Below are positions 25,247 through 36,200 of a stretch of 64,000 nucleotides of DNA, in pieces. Below the pieces are notes generated by a model that had not been told where the DNA came from, made no database searches, and was given only the letters and a program-made list of their open reading frames with translations. How positions within the stretch are numbered: the stretch's first letter is position 1; every line of letters starts with the position of its first letter. The DNA lies in NCBI GenBank assembly GCA_942490895.1, contig CALNZC010000080.1, positions 53,057 through 117,056 on the forward strand. Reading direction: 5' to 3'. The DNA is from JAGNXB01 sp942490895 (GTDB lineage: Bacteria > Bacteroidota > Bacteroidia > Chitinophagales > Saprospiraceae). Position numbers and translations under genes: made by a program.

Positions 25247-28200
25247 ATGCCAATTGCCCCTCCTTGCCCTATCGGAGCTGCAAAGCTTCGTTTTTTGGTG
25301 CTTCTCCTTGCGGGATGCGCACTTTGTGTTATTAACCCGGTACTTGCTCAGCCGGAAGAGGGTAGAGGTGTGGTTTGTTATGCCCCTGGAAATGTAGCTG
25401 CATCCAATATTCAGACCAATGAAGTTACCCTGTCCTGGCTCGATCAAAACGGAGCGACGATCTGGGAATTAGAAGTGAGAGCTGGCAACCAGCCCTTTTT
25501 TGGTACGCCCACTCATGTTGCCCTGAGCAATCCCTTTGTTTTAGCCAGCTTGAATCCGGCGACAACCTATCGTGTCCGTATTCGGGCAGTCTGTAATGCC
25601 GGTGCGGAAAAAAGCGGATGGACCTTTTTTCCCTTTACGTTTACAACCGCCAGTCCCAACCCCAGTTCATGCGGGCTATACTTCACGATCAACGATGACA
25701 ACTGCCCCAATGAAAATGTATTTTCGATTGAAGTAGACAATCAGACGGGAACAAAGCTGGGTGAGGACATTGCTGTATCGGCGGTGGACGTGATCATCCG
25801 GCACACCTTTCTGGCTGATCTGCATATTGCCCTGGTCTCACCCTCCGGGCAACAAGTACAGTTGTTTGCTGAACACGGTCAATCCAGAGACCACCTGGGG
25901 AATCCAGCGGATCCGACCTGTACACAGGTTTGCCGTTTTTCGTCAACAAATTGTCAAGCACAAAACCCGATTGAACATGCGTCGAACTTTATCGGCACGT
26001 TTCAGCCGGATGAACATTTGAATGGATTTAATGATGGAACGGATCCGGCCGGGATATGGCAACTCAAGATTTGCGATGATGCTAAAGCGGATACCGGATC
26101 CCTCCGGTTTGTGAAGATCTATTTTGATAACCTCACCTGTCCGCCGCCATTTGCGCTATTATTGGGTGAATTGACCCATACTACAGCCGACTTGTACTGG
26201 TCTTATTCGGGGGGCTGTGATCAGGTCGTCTTGGAATATGGGCAACCCGGTTTTTTACCGGGCAGCGGGCAGACACCAGGGCAGGGAACAGTGGTTACCC
26301 AATCTTGTCAGGGAGGTGGGAATTTGTTTCTGACAGGCCTCGAGCCTTCTACCGCCTACGAAGTGTATATCCGATCTGTTTGTGCAGGAGGTGGCAGCTC
26401 CGAAAACAGCTGCCCCCTGGCCTTTACTACAGATTGCGAGATCGGGCAAGCGATCACTCTGGTCGAAACGTTTGATGCCCTCCAACCCTGCGGAGGCAAC
26501 TGTATTTGTGGGATCGATTATCCTCTGAACAGCTTCTGGGATAACCGCCAATCTGAAGATGATTTTGACTGGCTGGTTCGGCAGGGCCCTGCGACGGTAG
26601 AATTACAGACAGGACCGTTTTCGGATGTGAGTGGTACCGGTAACTATCTCTATTTGGAAACATTGAACGCGGCCTGTCAAAAGGGCGCAGAGGCTATTCT
26701 GCAATCCGGTTGTCTGGTCGTCAATGATCCTCCCGGAGAGTCTTGCCACCTGTCCTTTTATTATCACATGTGGGGCCAGACTATGGGGTCGCTGCACACT
26801 GAAGCGACTCGTGATGGTGGGATTACCTGGTTGCCTTTATGGGAAACCTCAGGAAATCAGGGTAGCCAGTGGCATAAGATCTATCTGGATTTGAGTGCAT
26901 TCAGTGGCGATACAATACAATTGCGGATGCGTGGTGTGAGTGGGGCCTCCAGGACCAGTCAAATGGCATTGGACGAATTGACTTTTTATGGGCTGACCCT
27001 GCTAGGTGATCCGGATATTGTCTACTATAAAGATGCAGATGGTGACGGGTTTGGTGATGCGGATACGCCATTTTTTACCTGCTCTTCTGTTTTGCCTCCA
27101 GGATTTGTACGGAACGCATTGGATTGCAATGATTTGGACGGGACTATTCACCCGAATGGTCTGGAGATCACATGCAATCAGATTGATGAAAATTGTAATG
27201 GGATGAACGATGATTCCCAGGCTCCTTTACCCTCCATTGAAAATGTACAGGTGTGTAGAGGCCTTTCCGCATTACTTGACGTGGCCTCACCTCCTTTCGG
27301 ACAGATCTATTGGTATGACCTGCCAGCAGGCGGAAATCCGATTCATGTGGGGACAACGTTTACCACACCACCCTTGACCCAGTCTACGACCTATTACCTG
27401 GCAGATAGTAGTCTCCTCTTTCCCTGTGCCAGCAATCGGAAAGCTGTCCAGGTGACGGTCACGGATCAACCGCACCTCAATGTGGGCCCAATGAGTGGAC
27501 TCTGCGCAGGTGACACTTTAGACCTGAGAGACTTACCCATTTCTGACCTCAGTCTGAGCGCAGCCTCCTGGACGTTTCACAGTGGATCACCTGCCGGACC
27601 AAACAATCACTTGATCAATACCAAAGTGTCTCCGGTTGTGTCCACGACCTATTTTGTCCTGGCACAGACAGATTTTGGTTGCAAGGATGAATTGGCGCTT
27701 CCCCTGGAGATTTGGTCAAAACCGGATATCCACATCGTCAATCCGGATCCACTTTCCCTTTGTGCTGGTGAATCTGACTTGTTGGAAGCACAAATTTCTG
27801 GCGGTGGATTGGGGCCCTTCAACTTTTTGTGGACCACAGGTTTTAATCAGTTCTATTCACCAGTCATTGCTGGAAATACCCCTGGTTCCCAAGCCTTCCA
27901 GGTGACTGTGACCGATGTAAGAGGTTGTCAGAACACCGATGAAATCACAGTGATCACCTTGGCAGGCATACCTTCTCTGACGATCGGAAGCACGGATGTG
28001 ACCTCTTGTGGGGGGACGAATGGAAGTATTACCATCAGTCCTCAGGCCGCTGGTGCATTCCATTATACCTGGTCAGGCCCGGTGTCCGGTTCAGCAATGA
28101 ATAAATCTGGGAGCTATATCATCCCGGGTTTAAAGCAAGGCAGTTATTCTTTAACCCTTACACATCCGGGTACAGGCTGTACAGCCTCACCTGCACCCAT

Positions 28201-31051
28201 CGTCGTCAATGGTCCTGGCCCCACTGTAAACGGAATTAATATCCAGGCCGAATCGTGCAAGGATAAAAATGATGGTGCTATCCTGCTGAATGTCAGTGGG
28301 CCTGTTACCTCTTATGCATGGAGCCATGGCCCTACAACCAAGGATGTCTCTTCTCTTGCGCCAGGAAATTATCAGGTCACAATTACAGGTGGTGGATGCA
28401 GCATTGTTTTGCAAAACCTGATGGTGAAAGTGGCCACGCCTCTGGTTGCCGGTGGCCAGGTACAACCCGTACGCTGTTACGGGCAACTGAACGGTTCAGT
28501 CGACCTGGCAGTGAGTGGTGGGGTATCACCGTATAGCTTTGATTGGAGTACGGGGTCTCAGTTCCAGAATCTGAATGGAGTTGGGGTTGGAAATTACCGG
28601 GTGACCATCACGGATCAAAGTGGTTGTACACTTCAATCTGACTCATTTTATGTTTCAGAACCACTTCCGTTGCAAGCCACCTACAACCTCCAGAACGTTG
28701 CATGTCAGGGCCAGCAAAATGGCAGTATACAACTCCTGGTTTCAGGGGGGACCCATCCGTATCAGTTTCTGTGGTCGGACAACGTGATCATGAAGGATCG
28801 AGTTCAGTTGTCTCCTGGTGTTTATTCAGTCACGATGACAGACCAGAAGGATTGTTCATTTACGATAGCAGATCTATGGATATCCGAAGAAGAGGAATTG
28901 GTAGCAGACTGGTTTCTGGCCAAACCTGAAACCTGTGCGGGTTCTGCTGACGGACAGCTGGGTATCCAGGTGGCCGGTGGTGTTCAACCCTATACATACC
29001 AATGGTCTTTTGGGACAGGGCAGGCCACTGTTTCTGGATTAGAGGCAGGTACCTATCATGCCACAGTAACCGATCAAAAGGGTTGTTCCATCATTCTGTC
29101 TGATACCACACTCCAGGTGGCCAACCCGTTGAAGATCGATGTGGTTAGCCTACAGGATCCAACCTGTGATTTTCTTCAGGATGGAAGCGTGACAATAGCA
29201 GTAACCGGTGGGAGTGGGAATTATGCCTATCAGTGGACTTCCAACGGTCAAAACAATCCATTAACCAATCTACCTTCTGGAAATTATGCGGTGACCGTGT
29301 CTGACTTACTGGGTTGTACCAAGACGTTGTCTGGTCTGATTTTACAAGAAGAAAGTCCGCTTGACGTCAGTCTCCTCGGTATCCAGTATGCGGAATGTGG
29401 GTTGACCTCCACTGGGGATATTGATATAGCTGTTGCAGGTTATGGGCCCTTTACATATCAATGGCAAAATGGATTGATGATCCAGGATCCACAAAATGTT
29501 CCACCGGGCTTCTATTCTGTCACTGTGACTGATGCAAATCTTTGTCAGGCTAGCCTGTCGGGGATTGCTGTTAGTAATACCGGTCAGAACTATCAGGTGC
29601 AACTGATTCAAAAGGATGATCCGGCCTGTTTTGGTGATCAGAATGGATCCATTTCGGTTCAAGTACTCGGTGGAGAGTCGCCTTATCAATTCAATTGGAG
29701 CAGTGGTCAGGAAAAGGACCTCAATGTGCCAATTGATGGTATTCATGGATTGGGGGCGGGCAATTATTTTGTCACTATTACGGATAATCGCGGATGTGTA
29801 CTGGTCTATGGCCCGGTCTCTATCGAGGAACCGGCACCATTGGACCTGACTATACCGCCATCACTGATCAAGAATGAAACCTGTTTAGGTGCCAAGGATG
29901 GTGCTATCACGTTGTTTATCAATGGCGGTGTCCCACCATACAAGACCTTCTGGTTCCGGGATTCAGTTTCTTATTCAACCGTACAGAGCCCCAAAAACCT
30001 TCAACCAGGTAGCTATACAGCCATCATCGTGGATAAAAATGGGTGTACTCGGACGTTGCCTCAACAGATCACTATTTTAGGGCCTCCATCACTATTTACG
30101 TATCAGAACATCACCATTCAGGCAGATGATTGTTCCGTAGCAGAGACAGGTTCTATTGATGTGAAAATGAAAGGAGGCGTGCAGGATTATCAATATGCCT
30201 GGGATGATGGATCGACAGAGAAATTCCGCAATGAACTGGCTCCTGGAACATACTGTGTCACCATTCAGGATCAATATCACTGTATTCGTGACACTTGTCT
30301 GATCGTTCCCGGTGGCAGCACCCTGGTCATGATTCCAACCACTGTTGATGAATGTGACCCCTACTCAAAAATCTATACGAACACGGGAGGCGGTACACCC
30401 CCTTATTCATATTTGTGGAGTAATGGGGCCACAACCATTGATCTGGTCAATGTGCAGACCGGATCATATAGTGTAACGATTACTGATGATCAGGGGTGTT
30501 CACTGATTGAGTCTGGCATGGAGGTGGGACACCCGCCTCTCTGGATTGGTAATCTGTTCAGTATCCCAGCAGATCCAGGAATGTCGAATGGTCAAGCCAT
30601 TGTCGTACCACAGGGTGGGACTCCGCCCTATTCGATTCAGTGGGATGTCAATGCCATGAACCAGGTGACGGATACGGCCTATTTGTTGCTGCCCAACACC
30701 TATTGTGTTCAGGTGACTGATCAATACAACTGTGTCGATACGGGTTGTGTCAAGGTCGAAGTCATGACGTCGTTAGATGCGGATCTGAAGTCAATGAGAT
30801 CGCGATTCACCATCATGCCCAATCCGGCAGGATCCTATGTCTATGTGGACCTCGTGGCTGAGCCACATGATCCCGGACTTTGGCAGCTACATTTAATCGA
30901 TGCCTTTGGGCGAGTAATTGCAGATTGGTCAGACATCCAGGTGCCCAGTCGCCTGGATTTGAGGCATTTTCCTCCCGGGTTATACCTCATCATCGGTGAG
31001 GATAATAAGGGAGGTGTAGCAACCGGACGAATCCTGATCCAAGGATTCTAA
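25247..31051 (+). CDS. Giant secreted SprB-repeat protein with T9SS type A C-terminal domain
   Basis: 1934 residues. Signal peptide 1-34. In order: a fibronectin III-like domain (about 40-135), a proprotein convertase P-like domain (141-295, with DLHIALVSPSGQQVQLF and GIWQLKICDDAKADTGSL), a second fibronectin III-like domain (298-400), a MAM-like domain (404-585), a MopE-type Asp/Cys-rich metal-binding segment (589-655, DADGDGFGD ... NQIDENCNG), two Ig-like segments (about 657-905), then about twelve SprB-type repeats of some 75-85 residues (about 910-1840). Repeats share the pattern C...nGsi...v.GG..PY.y.Ws.G......l..G.Y.vtvtD..gC. The end (1852-1934) fits the T9SS type A sorting domain, with MPNPAGSYVYVDL and LPPGLYL-like blocks. 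It is expected to be exported by the T9SS to the cell surface, as an adhesin related to SprB of gliding Bacteroidota. Substrate unknown. Confidence 0.92.
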   Translation: MPIAPPCPIGAAKLRFLVLLLAGCALCVINPVLAQPEEGRGVVCYAPGNVAASNIQTNEVTLSWLDQNGATIWELEVRAGNQPFFGTPTHVALSNPFVLASLNPATTYRVRIRAVCNAGAEKSGWTFFPFTFTTASPNPSSCGLYFTINDDNCPNENVFSIEVDNQTGTKLGEDIAVSAVDVIIRHTFLADLHIALVSPSGQQVQLFAEHGQSRDHLGNPADPTCTQVCRFSSTNCQAQNPIEHASNFIGTFQPDEHLNGFNDGTDPAGIWQLKICDDAKADTGSLRFVKIYFDNLTCPPPFALLLGELTHTTADLYWSYSGGCDQVVLEYGQPGFLPGSGQTPGQGTVVTQSCQGGGNLFLTGLEPSTAYEVYIRSVCAGGGSSENSCPLAFTTDCEIGQAITLVETFDALQPCGGNCICGIDYPLNSFWDNRQSEDDFDWLVRQGPATVELQTGPFSDVSGTGNYLYLETLNAACQKGAEAILQSGCLVVNDPPGESCHLSFYYHMWGQTMGSLHTEATRDGGITWLPLWETSGNQGSQWHKIYLDLSAFSGDTIQLRMRGVSGASRTSQMALDELTFYGLTLLGDPDIVYYKDADGDGFGDADTPFFTCSSVLPPGFVRNALDCNDLDGTIHPNGLEITCNQIDENCNGMNDDSQAPLPSIENVQVCRGLSALLDVASPPFGQIYWYDLPAGGNPIHVGTTFTTPPLTQSTTYYLADSSLLFPCASNRKAVQVTVTDQPHLNVGPMSGLCAGDTLDLRDLPISDLSLSAASWTFHSGSPAGPNNHLINTKVSPVVSTTYFVLAQTDFGCKDELALPLEIWSKPDIHIVNPDPLSLCAGESDLLEAQISGGGLGPFNFLWTTGFNQFYSPVIAGNTPGSQAFQVTVTDVRGCQNTDEITVITLAGIPSLTIGSTDVTSCGGTNGSITISPQAAGAFHYTWSGPVSGSAMNKSGSYIIPGLKQGSYSLTLTHPGTGCTASPAPIVVNGPGPTVNGINIQAESCKDKNDGAILLNVSGPVTSYAWSHGPTTKDVSSLAPGNYQVTITGGGCSIVLQNLMVKVATPLVAGGQVQPVRCYGQLNGSVDLAVSGGVSPYSFDWSTGSQFQNLNGVGVGNYRVTITDQSGCTLQSDSFYVSEPLPLQATYNLQNVACQGQQNGSIQLLVSGGTHPYQFLWSDNVIMKDRVQLSPGVYSVTMTDQKDCSFTIADLWISEEEELVADWFLAKPETCAGSADGQLGIQVAGGVQPYTYQWSFGTGQATVSGLEAGTYHATVTDQKGCSIILSDTTLQVANPLKIDVVSLQDPTCDFLQDGSVTIAVTGGSGNYAYQWTSNGQNNPLTNLPSGNYAVTVSDLLGCTKTLSGLILQEESPLDVSLLGIQYAECGLTSTGDIDIAVAGYGPFTYQWQNGLMIQDPQNVPPGFYSVTVTDANLCQASLSGIAVSNTGQNYQVQLIQKDDPACFGDQNGSISVQVLGGESPYQFNWSSGQEKDLNVPIDGIHGLGAGNYFVTITDNRGCVLVYGPVSIEEPAPLDLTIPPSLIKNETCLGAKDGAITLFINGGVPPYKTFWFRDSVSYSTVQSPKNLQPGSYTAIIVDKNGCTRTLPQQITILGPPSLFTYQNITIQADDCSVAETGSIDVKMKGGVQDYQYAWDDGSTEKFRNELAPGTYCVTIQDQYHCIRDTCLIVPGGSTLVMIPTTVDECDPYSKIYTNTGGGTPPYSYLWSNGATTIDLVNVQTGSYSVTITDDQGCSLIESGMEVGHPPLWIGNLFSIPADPGMSNGQAIVVPQGGTPPYSIQWDVNAMNQVTDTAYLLLPNTYCVQVTDQYNCVDTGCVKVEVMTSLDADLKSMRSRFTIMPNPAGSYVYVDLVAEPHDPGLWQLHLIDAFGRVIADWSDIQVPSRLDLRHFPPGLYLIIGEDNKGGVATGRILIQGF

Positions 31052-31061
31052 ATTTCTGTTT

Positions 31062-33053
31062 CTAATCCTGTAGGATTCGAAAAGTAGTCCGCCGGTTTTG
31101 TTGATGTTCATCTTCTGTGCACCGAGAGCAAGCACAGTCATTAGAGGGTTTACTTTCACCATAGCCTCTAGCCCGCAATCTGTTAGAATCGATACCTCTA
31201 CTGATCAGATAATCCACAGCAGACTGAGCCCTGCGTTGGGAGAGCTCCTGGTTGTAGAGTGTGCCACCTCGGCAATCTGTATGCGAAGCCAATTCGATGT
31301 AGATATCCGGATTTGTGCGAAGTACTGAAGCCAGCCTCATTAAGGTCGGTTGCGCATCAGTGCGGATATCCCAGCGATCAAAATCATAGTAAATGTTCTC
31401 CAGTACGATTTCGCGATCGACAAAACGACGATCCAGAACCACTTCAAGGCTGATCACCTGATGTGGGTCATTAGGATCAGGCAGCAAGTCTACTGTTGAA
31501 AATTGTGTTTCTGTATTAAGGTAGCCGGGAGAGGAGGTCTTGATCGTGTATGTACTTCCAGGATTGATTTTCAGGATTGCAGGGGAGTTCCCCGGGCTTG
31601 AAAATGTAGTATCCATTCCGCCGCTGATCACAACGCGGGCACCATCCAGATACCTGCGTCCAAGGACGGGACTATTAGGATCATCAGGGGTCGAATATAT
31701 TTTAACCAGGGTGTGGAGTTCGAGCTTCCAGGAATATGAGGTCACCTCTTTCACGGGAGGAGCAGGTCGCTCGACCAACCTTTCTCTGACCATATAAATA
31801 TCGTCGCCACCCAATCCGCCGGGTCGACTACTCGAAAGGTAACCCGAACGCAGCGGCCCACTTTGAATAGAATTATCTAGCCAAACTAATCCAAAGTCAT
31901 CCGACCCTGAATTGATTGGAGCTTTCATATTTGTTGGAGATGACCAGGATCTTGGGCCAAGACGGGTGGAACTGAAAATATCTAGTCCACCCATTCCTGG
32001 GTGATGGTCGGAGGCGAAGTAAAGCGTATCTGCATCGAGATAGGGATACATATCATCGCCTTGTGTGTTGATATTGGGCGGAAGAATGGCCGGCTCACTC
32101 CACCCATCCATAGTGCGGTTGCTTTGATAGAGGTCGAAGCCACCGAATCCAAACGGATCATCACTGGCGAATAGCAGGGATTGACCATTGTTGAATGGAT
32201 AGGGATGTCCATAATTGACAGTGCCCGAACAAAAAGGCAATGGAGTGGGGTCTGTCCAACCATCATCCGTGCGATTGCTGGTCATGATCCGACAATACTG
32301 ATCTTCGGTTGCGTCAAATCCACCGCAGCGCGTGAAGAACAACGTGTTCAGATCCGGCGTCAGGATCAGATTGGATTCGTGTGCGATGGTGTTAATCTTG
32401 TTGAGGAAGTTTTCAGGAAAAGCACTCCTGCCATCGTCAGCGATGAGAATATCCGCATAGGGTTTTCCCGTCCATGCATAGAGGTCTTCTGATTGAGGTG
32501 AAGGTCGTTCTGAAGTGAAGAACAGAGCCTGATTGCTCGTTGGGATCAAGGCATAATCGCCGTATCGGCTGTTCAGTTTGGCCCCTTGAACGGAATAGGG
32601 TCGATTGGCCGTATCAGAAAGCCAAAGGCCGGAGAGTCGACAAGCTTCGATCTCGAGCCGATATTCATACGTACTGCCAATTTCTTCGCCCAGTTGGACA
32701 AAAGCCTCGCTGGCTTCGGGATAACGTTCCAACATCTTCAGGGTATAGGCATACCCTTTCAAAGCATCTATCCCTGCTTGATTATCCCAGGCGATTCGAT
32801 ACCATTCCAAGGCCGAAGCAGGGTCATTGATACGCTGATAAGTATTCCCGAGTTTCAATGCAATTCTGCCGCGTTGCACTCTTGACTTCTCCTTGGAATA
32901 ATCCTTAGTGAAATAGGGGATTGCCACGGCAAATTGTTTCCGCTCATAAGCAGTATCTCCATCACGGACTTTGATGGTATAGGAACAAGAGTCCATTCCA
33001 GCCAGAAGGAGAAGGATCAGCGCGATCCAGGATAGAGATCTAAAGGTCAGCAT
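31062..33053 (-). CDS. PorE-like outer-membrane lipoprotein: TPR, beta-propeller, regulatory domain, OmpA
   Basis: 663 residues from the ATG at 33051-33053. The open frame goes on 30 codons upstream, but that part runs into the secDF terminator. The N-terminus is a lipoprotein-like signal with Cys near residue 23 (AGMDSC). Then TPR helices (about 30-145), a PD40/WD40-like beta-propeller (about 170-440), a carboxypeptidase-regulatory-like domain (about 455-550) and an OmpA peptidoglycan-binding domain (about 555-663, with YYDFDRWDIR and NQELSQRRAQSAVDYL). This domain order is that of PorE, a T9SS component that links the outer-membrane machinery to peptidoglycan. It converges on the giant T9SS cargo gene with ten bases between, which supports a T9SS or adhesin-anchoring role. 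Several paralogues of this architecture exist in Saprospiraceae, so the PorE name is not certain. Confidence 0.85.
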   Translation of the reverse strand: MLTFRSLSWIALILLLLAGMDSCSYTIKVRDGDTAYERKQFAVAIPYFTKDYSKEKSRVQRGRIALKLGNTYQRINDPASALEWYRIAWDNQAGIDALKGYAYTLKMLERYPEASEAFVQLGEEIGSTYEYRLEIEACRLSGLWLSDTANRPYSVQGAKLNSRYGDYALIPTSNQALFFTSERPSPQSEDLYAWTGKPYADILIADDGRSAFPENFLNKINTIAHESNLILTPDLNTLFFTRCGGFDATEDQYCRIMTSNRTDDGWTDPTPLPFCSGTVNYGHPYPFNNGQSLLFASDDPFGFGGFDLYQSNRTMDGWSEPAILPPNINTQGDDMYPYLDADTLYFASDHHPGMGGLDIFSSTRLGPRSWSSPTNMKAPINSGSDDFGLVWLDNSIQSGPLRSGYLSSSRPGGLGGDDIYMVRERLVERPAPPVKEVTSYSWKLELHTLVKIYSTPDDPNSPVLGRRYLDGARVVISGGMDTTFSSPGNSPAILKINPGSTYTIKTSSPGYLNTETQFSTVDLLPDPNDPHQVISLEVVLDRRFVDREIVLENIYYDFDRWDIRTDAQPTLMRLASVLRTNPDIYIELASHTDCRGGTLYNQELSQRRAQSAVDYLISRGIDSNRLRARGYGESKPSNDCACSRCTEDEHQQNRRTTFRILQD

Positions 33054-33058
33054 GATGG

Positions 33059-33066
33059 GAAAGATA
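33059..33066 (-). promoter_or_regulatory. Near-consensus -7 box for the PorE-like gene
   Basis: TATCTTTC on the minus strand, one base from TAnnTTTG, ending five bases before the ATG. If used, the mRNA is nearly leaderless. Confidence 0.35.
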
Positions 33067-33118
33067 GGCGATTTCTCCACTTTGCATAGTTGTGCAACGG
33101 TACGATTAGGCCTGTAAC

Positions 33119-33152
33119 ATAAAAAAAGGAGCCGTTGTTGCAACGGCTCCTT
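33119..33152 (-). terminator. Rho-independent terminator of secDF
   Basis: Perfect 12-base-pair stem (33126-33137 with 33141-33152), three-base loop, followed on the minus strand by a run of seven T. The clearest intrinsic terminator in the window; it separates secDF from the PorE-like gene and supports the start chosen for the latter. Confidence 0.9.
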
Positions 33153-33218
33153 CCAATCAAATCTTTAACCAAAACCATTTAGCAAAAGGCAAAAGCCATG
33201 CCATCTGGTTTGCAGGTC

Positions 33219-36200
33219 TTATTTCGCAGCTTCAGCTGAACGACTGAATCCCTTTTTCTTCTTCTCCTTTCCTTTGAATTCACGTTCCTTGGTCAGATCG
33301 ACAACCAACGCAGAAGCAATAAAGACCGAAGAATAGGTTCCAAAAAGAATACCGAAGATCAAAGCAAAAGCAAATCCTTTGATGGATGCACCTCCGAACA
33401 AGAAAAGTGACATCACCACCAGAAGAGTGGTTCCAGAAGTGATCACTGTCCGGCTCAAGGTATTGTTGATCGCCAGATTGAATACTTCCTCTTTTGTTTT
33501 TCCGGTATAAGTGCCCAGGAATTCCCGGATTCGGTCAAATACAATTACAGTGTCATTGACAGAATAACCGATCACCGTCAGAATAGCCGCTACAAACGCT
33601 TGATCCACTTCCATAGAGAAAGGCAGGATGCCATGGAAGAGTGTGAATATGCTCAAAGTGGCCAATACATCGTGTAAGAGCGCCATCACCGCACCGAGAC
33701 TGAACTGCCATTTGTTGAATCGGATGAAGAGATAAAGGAAGATCAGCAACAAGGCGAACATTGCAGAATACAATGAACTGTCTTTGATGTCCTCAGCGAT
33801 AGTCGGTCCAACCTTACTGGATGATGTAATGTGAGTGCCATCTCCATAAGTGGATTGGAATGCATCTTTGTCCAAGCCTCCACCACTGATGGCGTTGACT
33901 CCATCAAAGAGCTTGTCCATGACACGTGAGGCGGCATCTTCAGCTGTATCATCTACCAGATAACTGGTTGTAATATTGAATGTATTTCGCGTGTCAACTG
34001 CTTTAACGACAGGGCTGCCACCAAATTGATCCCCGAGCTCTTTTCGCAGCATATCGCTGTCGACATTCGAGCCTTCGACAAATTGAACGTTGTAAGAGTA
34101 TCCTCCCTTCAGATCCACACCCAACTCAAATCCTCGGGTGAAGAAGGAGATTGCTCCTGCCAGGATCAGGGCACCAGAGATCATATATCCATACTTCCGG
34201 AGTCCGATCCAGTTGATATTGACATTTGCCATGAGGTCCTTGGACCAATTCGAAGCAAAAGACATATGTCTATCCTTGCTGACCCAGTATTCCACCATCA
34301 AACGAGTCAGGAGGACAGCGGTAAAGAGTGTGAACAGGATACCGATGATCAGTACTATGGCAAATCCTTTAATCGGACCCAATCCGAAATAGGAGAGGAC
34401 CAAAGCGGTCAGGATGGTTGTGACGTTGGCATCGATAATCGCGCTGTATGACTGTTGGAAACCATCTTTAATGGCCATGGCCATGGTCTTGCCATGTCGG
34501 AGTTCTTCTCGAATCCGCTCATAGATAATTACGTTGGCATCAACGGCCATACCCATGGTCAATACGAGACCGGCAATACCGGGCAGGGTGAGTACTGTTC
34601 CATAGGAGGCCAGTGCCCCAATGACAAAGAACAGGTTGGCAAAAAGCGCTATGATCGAAACAACACCACCTCCAACATAATAGAGGACCATGAATACGAG
34701 CAATAACGCAAAGGCCAAACCAACAGATGTCAAACTACGGTTGATATTGTCTTGACCCAAAGAAGGACCAACAAGTGATTCCTGGATGATCTGTGTACGA
34801 GCAGGCAGTTTACCTACTTGCAGGATATTGGAGAGGTCAGTGGCTTCGGCCATGGTAAAGTCTCCAGAGATCTGACTGTCACCACCGGTAATCGGCTGGC
34901 GGACACTCGGAGCAGATACCACTTCATTGTCCAACAGGATTGCAATCTCGCGATTGTTATCCTGGGCAGCTTTGGTTGTCATATCGGCCCAGATGCGAGC
35001 ACCACGGGTATCCATAGCCAGGCTGACGACGACCTCACCGGAAGTCGCATCTGGATTGGCAGAGGCATTGGTAATGCGATCACCTTCCAGTGGCGCTTCA
35101 TTTGAACCCCGCTTCTTGCGAATCGCATATAGATTGTACTGGTCAGTCTCTTCACCAGTCGTAAAGTCCCGAGAAGCTTTGTACGCCCAACGGAATTCGA
35201 GATCACGTGGGAACAATGCCTTAATATCGGCACGACTCAGATATTGGTCGATCAGTTTTTTCTTATTCCGTGAAGCGGTACCCATGACCGCCGGTGAGAA
35301 ACTCAGTCCCTCACCTGAAGACAGGTTCAGTGTCATGTTGCTCATCAATGGGCCGCCACCTTCAATGCCACCTGCATTCGCTTCAACAATATTCATTGTT
35401 GAATCAACGATCTGCCCGGTAGAATCATAGACATAATTATAGGTGGTATCCATTTCGATGGCTTCAGCTACCAGAGAGGTGTCAGTGGTTGCTGACTTCT
35501 GAAGCTTCTTATCGGCCTCGATCAATGCTTGCATGATACCATTATCCATGACGCGATAGACATCATAGAATTCCAGCTTGGCTGTCGCTTGCAGGAGGTT
35601 ACGAGCCCGTTCAGGGTTATCAAAGCCAGGCAGTTCGACAATGATCAGGTCACGGTTTTCATCCAATGAGACATTGGGTTGGACCACACCTGTTTTGTCG
35701 ATACGATCTTTCAGACGCTTGTGCGTCAACTTGACCGTTTCATTTGCCTTTTCTCGGATCATTCGAATGATCTCACCGTCAGGAGTTTCAAAGTTGATCT
35801 CATCACGGAAGGACTCGTTCAAAATGAAAATATTGGAAAGCTTCTTCCCATTAGCAACCTTCTGGAATTCCTCTCCAAACAGAGTGACATAATCCGTTTG
35901 GGCTGTATTGAAACGCTTGGTCGCGTTTTCAAGGGCCTGATTGAATTCCACATCTTCACTGTTATTGGCGAGAGATTTGATGAAATCCTTCAGGTCGACC
36001 TGAAGAATAACGCTCATTCCGCCTTTCAGATCCAGACCGAGGGCCAACTGGCGACTCTTGAGATCCTCATAAGTGAAGTCACTGATCAATGGGATGGAGA
36101 CGATTGTTTCTCCGGACATTGAATCTAAATAAGCCGTGCGGGCCTCCTTGAGGACCGTTTCTGTATCAGCTCCTCCAGTTGCATCAGCAACCCGTTGAGC

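Noticed and set aside
25247..31051. Tandem repeats as a possible CRISPR or DNA-level repeat array
   Set aside because: The repeats are protein-level SprB-type units in one open frame and are diverged at DNA level.
33054..33143. N-terminal extension of the PorE-like protein
   Set aside because: It overlaps the secDF terminator and precedes a good signal sequence that starts at 33053.
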